Assembly (NCBI GenBank): GCA_002771395.1 | Contig: PCSS01000176.1 | Location: 1-7,333 of the forward strand | Direction: 5' to 3' | Source: Bacteroidetes bacterium CG23_combo_of_CG06-09_8_20_14_all_32_9 | Lineage (GTDB): Bacteria > Bacteroidota > Bacteroidia > Bacteroidales > GWA2-32-17 | DNA: 7,333 nucleotides | Shown here: in pieces, positions 4,644-7,333 of the stretch | How the letters are laid out: the number at the start of each line of letters is the position of its first letter | Position numbering within the stretch: position 1 is the first letter of the stretch | Made by a program: the position numbers and the translations under genes | The notes under the pieces: model-generated | Databases searched by the model: none | Told to the model about the DNA's origin: nothing | What the model saw: only the letters and a program-made list of their open reading frames with translations

Positions 4644-7076
4644 ATGAATTATAAACTGATTTTTATACTGATTTTAATTATCAATTGTCAAATATCATTT
4701 GTAAATTGTTTTGCACAGATTGACAATACTATCGACTCTCTGAAAGCTGCTGTTATAGTTGCAAAACATGACACAACCAGAATAAAAACATATATTGAAA
4801 TAGGAGATTTTTATGAATATAAATCACTTGATTCTGCAATTTATTATTACGAAAAAGCCCAAAATCTTGCAAAAATAAATTCTAATAAACATCCGCGTTT
4901 TAATTCTCTTCAGGCAGCAGCACTGCGATATTTAGGCATAGCTGAATATAATATGGGTATTTACGATAAAGCCCTTGAATACCTGTTCAAATCTGTAAAG
5001 ATTTTTGAAGAATTGCTTATTCAGGCAAAACATAATAAAAATACAGATAAAATTTGGGAACAAACACTGAAAATATCTAAATGTTTTAATGACATCGGAA
5101 ATGTTTACTGCAAACAAGGTACTTACGATAAATCACTTAGTTTTTACCTGAAATCTCTGAAGATTTGTGAAGAAATGTTAGACGATGCAAAACGAAGCAG
5201 AAATACTAATAAAATTCAGGAACAGAAAAAAAATATATCTAAATGTTACATAAGCATTGGTAATGTTCATTATTTTCAAGGGAGTTACGATAAAGCGATT
5301 AACTATTACCTTAAATCATTAACAATATTTGAAGAACTCCTTAACATGGCTAACCAAAACAAAAATATCAATAAAATTCGTGAACAAAAACAAGGAATAT
5401 CAGTTTGTTACAACAATATTGGTAATATTTACGGTGACATGGGTAATAGCGATAAAGTTTACCCTGTAAAGCGCGATAGATGGTTTTACAGGGCTATTGA
5501 ATATTATCTGAAATCCTTAAAAATCATAAAAGAATTAGGCGATAAAAATGGAATATCGAAATGTTATAATAATCTTGGTAGTACTTACAAAGAACTAAAA
5601 AATTACGGTACAGCATTAAACTATTTTCTTAAATCGCTTAAAATAAAAGAAGAATTGGGCGATAAAAACGGAACATCTACAATTTGGGGTAATCTTGCAG
5701 ACTTACATATTAATATTGCCGTTTCCTGTAAGGACACGCAACTGCGTATCTCTCATTACAGAGAGGCTGTTAGTTATGGATTAAAATCTCTTAAGCTTGC
5801 AGAAGAAATTAATGCTCAATATTTAATAAATGCCGAAGCAGCTCAGCTTCAAAAAGCTTTTACAGCCCTTGGCAACACCGCAAACGCTTTAAAATATGCC
5901 CAAATAGTAATTTCCACTAAAGAGAGCATGTTTAATGAGGAAAAAACCAAATCGCTTGCCGAGATGGAAACAAAATATCAAACTGAAAAGAAACAACTCG
6001 AAATAGAAAAACTTGAAAAACAAAAGGCGCTTGACAAAGAAACCATAGCCCGCAAAAATGCCGAAACTAAAAAGCAACTCATTGTTATTTATTCGTTTGT
6101 AACAGGTTTTTTAATAATCCTTATATTCTCAATAATTATTTTACGTCTGTTTATTGATAAAAAACGAGCCAATGTTATTATTTTAACAAAGAACAGCGAA
6201 CTTAAACAGGCAAACGAGGAAATTAGTACTCAACGCGATTTGGTAGTTCTACAAAAAAAACATATCGAAGTAATTCACGAAGAAGTTACCAGCAGCATAC
6301 GCTATGCACAACGCATACAAAGAGCTGTAATGACAGCAAGTGAACAAATGAACGAAATTTTAGGCGAACACTTCGTGATTTTTAAACCGCGTGATATTGT
6401 TTCAGGCGATTTTTACTGGGTAACAAAGGTTAAAAAGTGGCTGATTTTTTGTGTTGCCGATTGTACAGGACACGGAGTACCGGGGGCTTTTATGAGTATG
6501 TTGGGAATTTCTTTTTTAAACGAAATTGTTCGTAAAAAAGAAGTTACTAATGCTGCCGATGTGCTGAATTATTTGCGGAATAACGTTGTAGCATCGCTTA
6601 AACAAGAGAACATGAACAGCGAACAACCTGTTACAAAAGAAAGAGTAATGGATGGAATGGACATAGTGCTTTGCGTACTTGATACTGAAACTTTGAAAAT
6701 GCAGTTTGCAGGAGCAAATAACTCTGTTTATATTATTACCAATAAACAAGTAACAAATAACAAACAATTAATTGAGTTAAAGGGAGATAAAATGCCCGTT
6801 TCTATTTATCCGCGTATGGAACCGTTTAAATATCAGCAATATCAGATGCAAAAAGATGATTTAATCTATCTTTTTTCTGACGGATTTGCTGACCAGTTCG
6901 GAGGTTCAAAGGGTAAAAAATTTCAATACAAACAGTTAAAAGAGGTTTTAACTGCAAATTGTTATCAACCACTTTCTGAACAAAAAGCGATTTTAGAAAA
7001 AATATTTGACCAGTGGAAAGAAAACTGTAGTCAGGTTGATGATGTAACTATAATGGGAATTAAAATAACTACTTAG
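4644..7076 (+). CDS. Membrane TPR protein with C-terminal SpoIIE/PP2C-type phosphatase domain
   Basis: The 810-residue protein begins with a signal peptide (hydrophobic 4-20, likely cleaved after CFA at 24). TPR-like repeats fill about 47-425. The middle ones have a 54-residue period with an extra NKNTxKIxEQ helix (approximately 93-146, 147-200, 201-254); later ones are 52 and 40 residues. A charged coiled coil (430-478), one membrane helix (479-501), a second coiled coil (505-545) and the phosphatase domain (about 575-810) follow. Likely metal ligands are D589 (GDFYW), D606 (VADCTGHGVPGAFMS), D746 (FSDGFAD) and D799/D800 (DDVTIM). The TPR part should be periplasmic and the phosphatase cytoplasmic. 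SpoIIE-like enzymes dephosphorylate serine/threonine, often on anti-sigma antagonists, but no such partner is here. A 12-residue insert (272-283) interrupts one TPR, and the stop codon is the first three bases of a MITE-like repeat. Confidence 0.92.
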   Translation: MNYKLIFILILIINCQISFVNCFAQIDNTIDSLKAAVIVAKHDTTRIKTYIEIGDFYEYKSLDSAIYYYEKAQNLAKINSNKHPRFNSLQAAALRYLGIAEYNMGIYDKALEYLFKSVKIFEELLIQAKHNKNTDKIWEQTLKISKCFNDIGNVYCKQGTYDKSLSFYLKSLKICEEMLDDAKRSRNTNKIQEQKKNISKCYISIGNVHYFQGSYDKAINYYLKSLTIFEELLNMANQNKNINKIREQKQGISVCYNNIGNIYGDMGNSDKVYPVKRDRWFYRAIEYYLKSLKIIKELGDKNGISKCYNNLGSTYKELKNYGTALNYFLKSLKIKEELGDKNGTSTIWGNLADLHINIAVSCKDTQLRISHYREAVSYGLKSLKLAEEINAQYLINAEAAQLQKAFTALGNTANALKYAQIVISTKESMFNEEKTKSLAEMETKYQTEKKQLEIEKLEKQKALDKETIARKNAETKKQLIVIYSFVTGFLIILIFSIIILRLFIDKKRANVIILTKNSELKQANEEISTQRDLVVLQKKHIEVIHEEVTSSIRYAQRIQRAVMTASEQMNEILGEHFVIFKPRDIVSGDFYWVTKVKKWLIFCVADCTGHGVPGAFMSMLGISFLNEIVRKKEVTNAADVLNYLRNNVVASLKQENMNSEQPVTKERVMDGMDIVLCVLDTETLKMQFAGANNSVYIITNKQVTNNKQLIELKGDKMPVSIYPRMEPFKYQQYQMQKDDLIYLFSDGFADQFGGSKGKKFQYKQLKEVLTANCYQPLSEQKAILEKIFDQWKENCSQVDDVTIMGIKITT
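5457..5492 (+). repeat. 36-bp palindromic in-frame insert within a TPR
   Basis: The preceding repeat reads GSYDK-AINYYLKSL, and here the matching segment is GNSDK-(12 residues)-AIEYYLKSL. The extra residues are VYPVKRDRWFYR (272-283). The DNA holds CCCTGTAAA (5462-5470) paired exactly with TTTACAGGG (5485-5493), plus an inner G-T and C-G pair. The stretch TTTACCCTGT (5458-5467) equals the first ten bases of palindrome copy 2 (4271-4280). The insert keeps the reading frame and contains no stop. Confidence 0.65.
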
Positions 7077-7215
7077 TGTCTGTCTGTAATGTATATATTT
7101 GCCATGAAATCGCTTTGCTAAGTTGCACGAATTAAAACTTTTAACAAACTATGGCACGGTTTTAAACCGTGCCATAGTTTCGAACGCAGAAGACGAACAT
7201 TACAGACAAGCACTA
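7074..7215. mobile_element. MITE-like element with 19-bp terminal inverted repeats
   Basis: The left end TAGTGTCTGTCTGTAATGT (7074-7092) is repeated inverted at the right end (7197-7215; reverse complement TAGTGCTTGTCTGTAATGT), 17 of 19 identical. The 142-bp interior carries a perfect 35-bp palindrome and no coding sequence. TA lies at both outer ends (7074-7075 and 7214-7215) and could be a target duplication, as in Tc1/mariner-like or some IS5-like elements; CT flanks both sides as well. A third, direct copy of the end follows at 7218. The family is not identified, and no transposase is present. Confidence 0.6.
7146..7180. repeat. Perfect 17-bp palindrome with a one-base centre
   Basis: AAACTATGGCACGGTTT (7146-7162), T7163, then AAACCGTGCCATAGTTT (7164-7180) pair over all 17 positions. 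It lies 69 bp past the phosphatase gene. The plus strand has no T-run after the stem. The minus strand is followed by a T/A-rich stretch, so terminator activity would be more plausible in that direction. It is also the core of the MITE-like element. Confidence 0.85.
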
Positions 7216-7236
7216 CTTAGTGTTTGTCTGTAATAT
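7199..7236. repeat. Near-perfect palindrome joining two repeat ends
   Basis: ATTACAGACAAGCACTA (7199-7215) pairs with TAGTGTTTGTCTGTAAT (7218-7234) over 17 bp with one G-T pair and only CT between them. The first half is the right end of the MITE-like element. The second is a fresh left-type end, continuing to 7236. The second end, with six upstream bases, also repeats 7068-7090 directly (22 of 23 identical, 144 bp apart). It may be a remnant of a tandem copy. I see no partner end within the remaining 97 bp. Confidence 0.75.
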
Positions 7237-7254
7237 CAATCTTTTTCATTTTAA

Positions 7255-7293
7255 GGTATAAGGAAATAGGGAATAAAGCGAACCCCTTATACC
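7255..7293. repeat. 9-bp inverted repeat
   Basis: GGTATAAGG (7255-7263) and CCTTATACC (7285-7293) pair exactly around a 21-base loop. No T-run follows. Its role is unknown, and it may be a chance structure in AT-rich DNA. Apart from this, 7237-7333 shows nothing I can name; an ATG at 7317 could open a further gene but only five codons are visible. Confidence 0.4.
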
Positions 7294-7333
7294 CTAATGG
7301 CACTAATATTAGAAAAATGAATAACGAACAATA

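Noticed and set aside
7146..7180. Rho-independent terminator for the phosphatase gene
   Set aside because: The stem is strong, but no T-run follows on the plus strand and it sits inside an element with terminal inverted repeats.
7317..7333. Start of another gene (ATG AAT AAC GAA CAA)
   Set aside because: Only five codons are visible, with no supporting promoter or family signal.

Overview
The window looks like a chromosomal piece of a Bacteroidota bacterium, probably Bacteroidales-like. The DNA is AT-rich, genes lack clear Shine-Dalgarno sequences, and all five genes belong to families common in that phylum. The most phylum-typical are a sigma-54-type response regulator without a DNA-binding domain and a TPR/membrane/SpoIIE phosphatase protein. 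The assignment is inferred from protein style, not from a marker gene.

Layout. The left part is a minus-strand cluster, read right to left: an ABC transporter ATPase of the NatA type (1906-2853), a NatB-type ABC-2 permease (197-1540), and the 5' part of a Ppx/GppA phosphatase (1-191, running off the window). Permease and phosphatase genes are 5 bp apart. ATPase and permease genes are separated by 365 bp full of repeats. The right part is on the plus strand: a response regulator with receiver and AAA+ domains (3009-4175), a 468-bp repeat-rich gap, and an 810-residue protein with signal peptide, TPR repeats, one membrane helix, a coiled coil and a PP2C/SpoIIE phosphatase domain (4644-7076). A 257-bp gene-free tail with inverted repeats closes the window.

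How the genes may work together. The ATPase and permease very probably form one exporter. The response regulator and the TPR phosphatase are both signalling proteins, but the long spacer between them and the lack of a kinase or anti-sigma partner here mean that a direct link is only a guess.

The unusual content is mostly non-coding. Three palindromic units of 67-69 bp occupy the two large gaps; two well-conserved copies differ by changes that keep base pairing. Short TGTCAT-type and CTGCC-rich repeats accompany them in both gaps. A 36-bp palindromic, in-frame insert interrupts one TPR of the phosphatase gene. A MITE-like element starts exactly at that gene's stop codon. I see no CRISPR array, tRNA, rRNA or complete transposase, and no defence or biosynthetic system.
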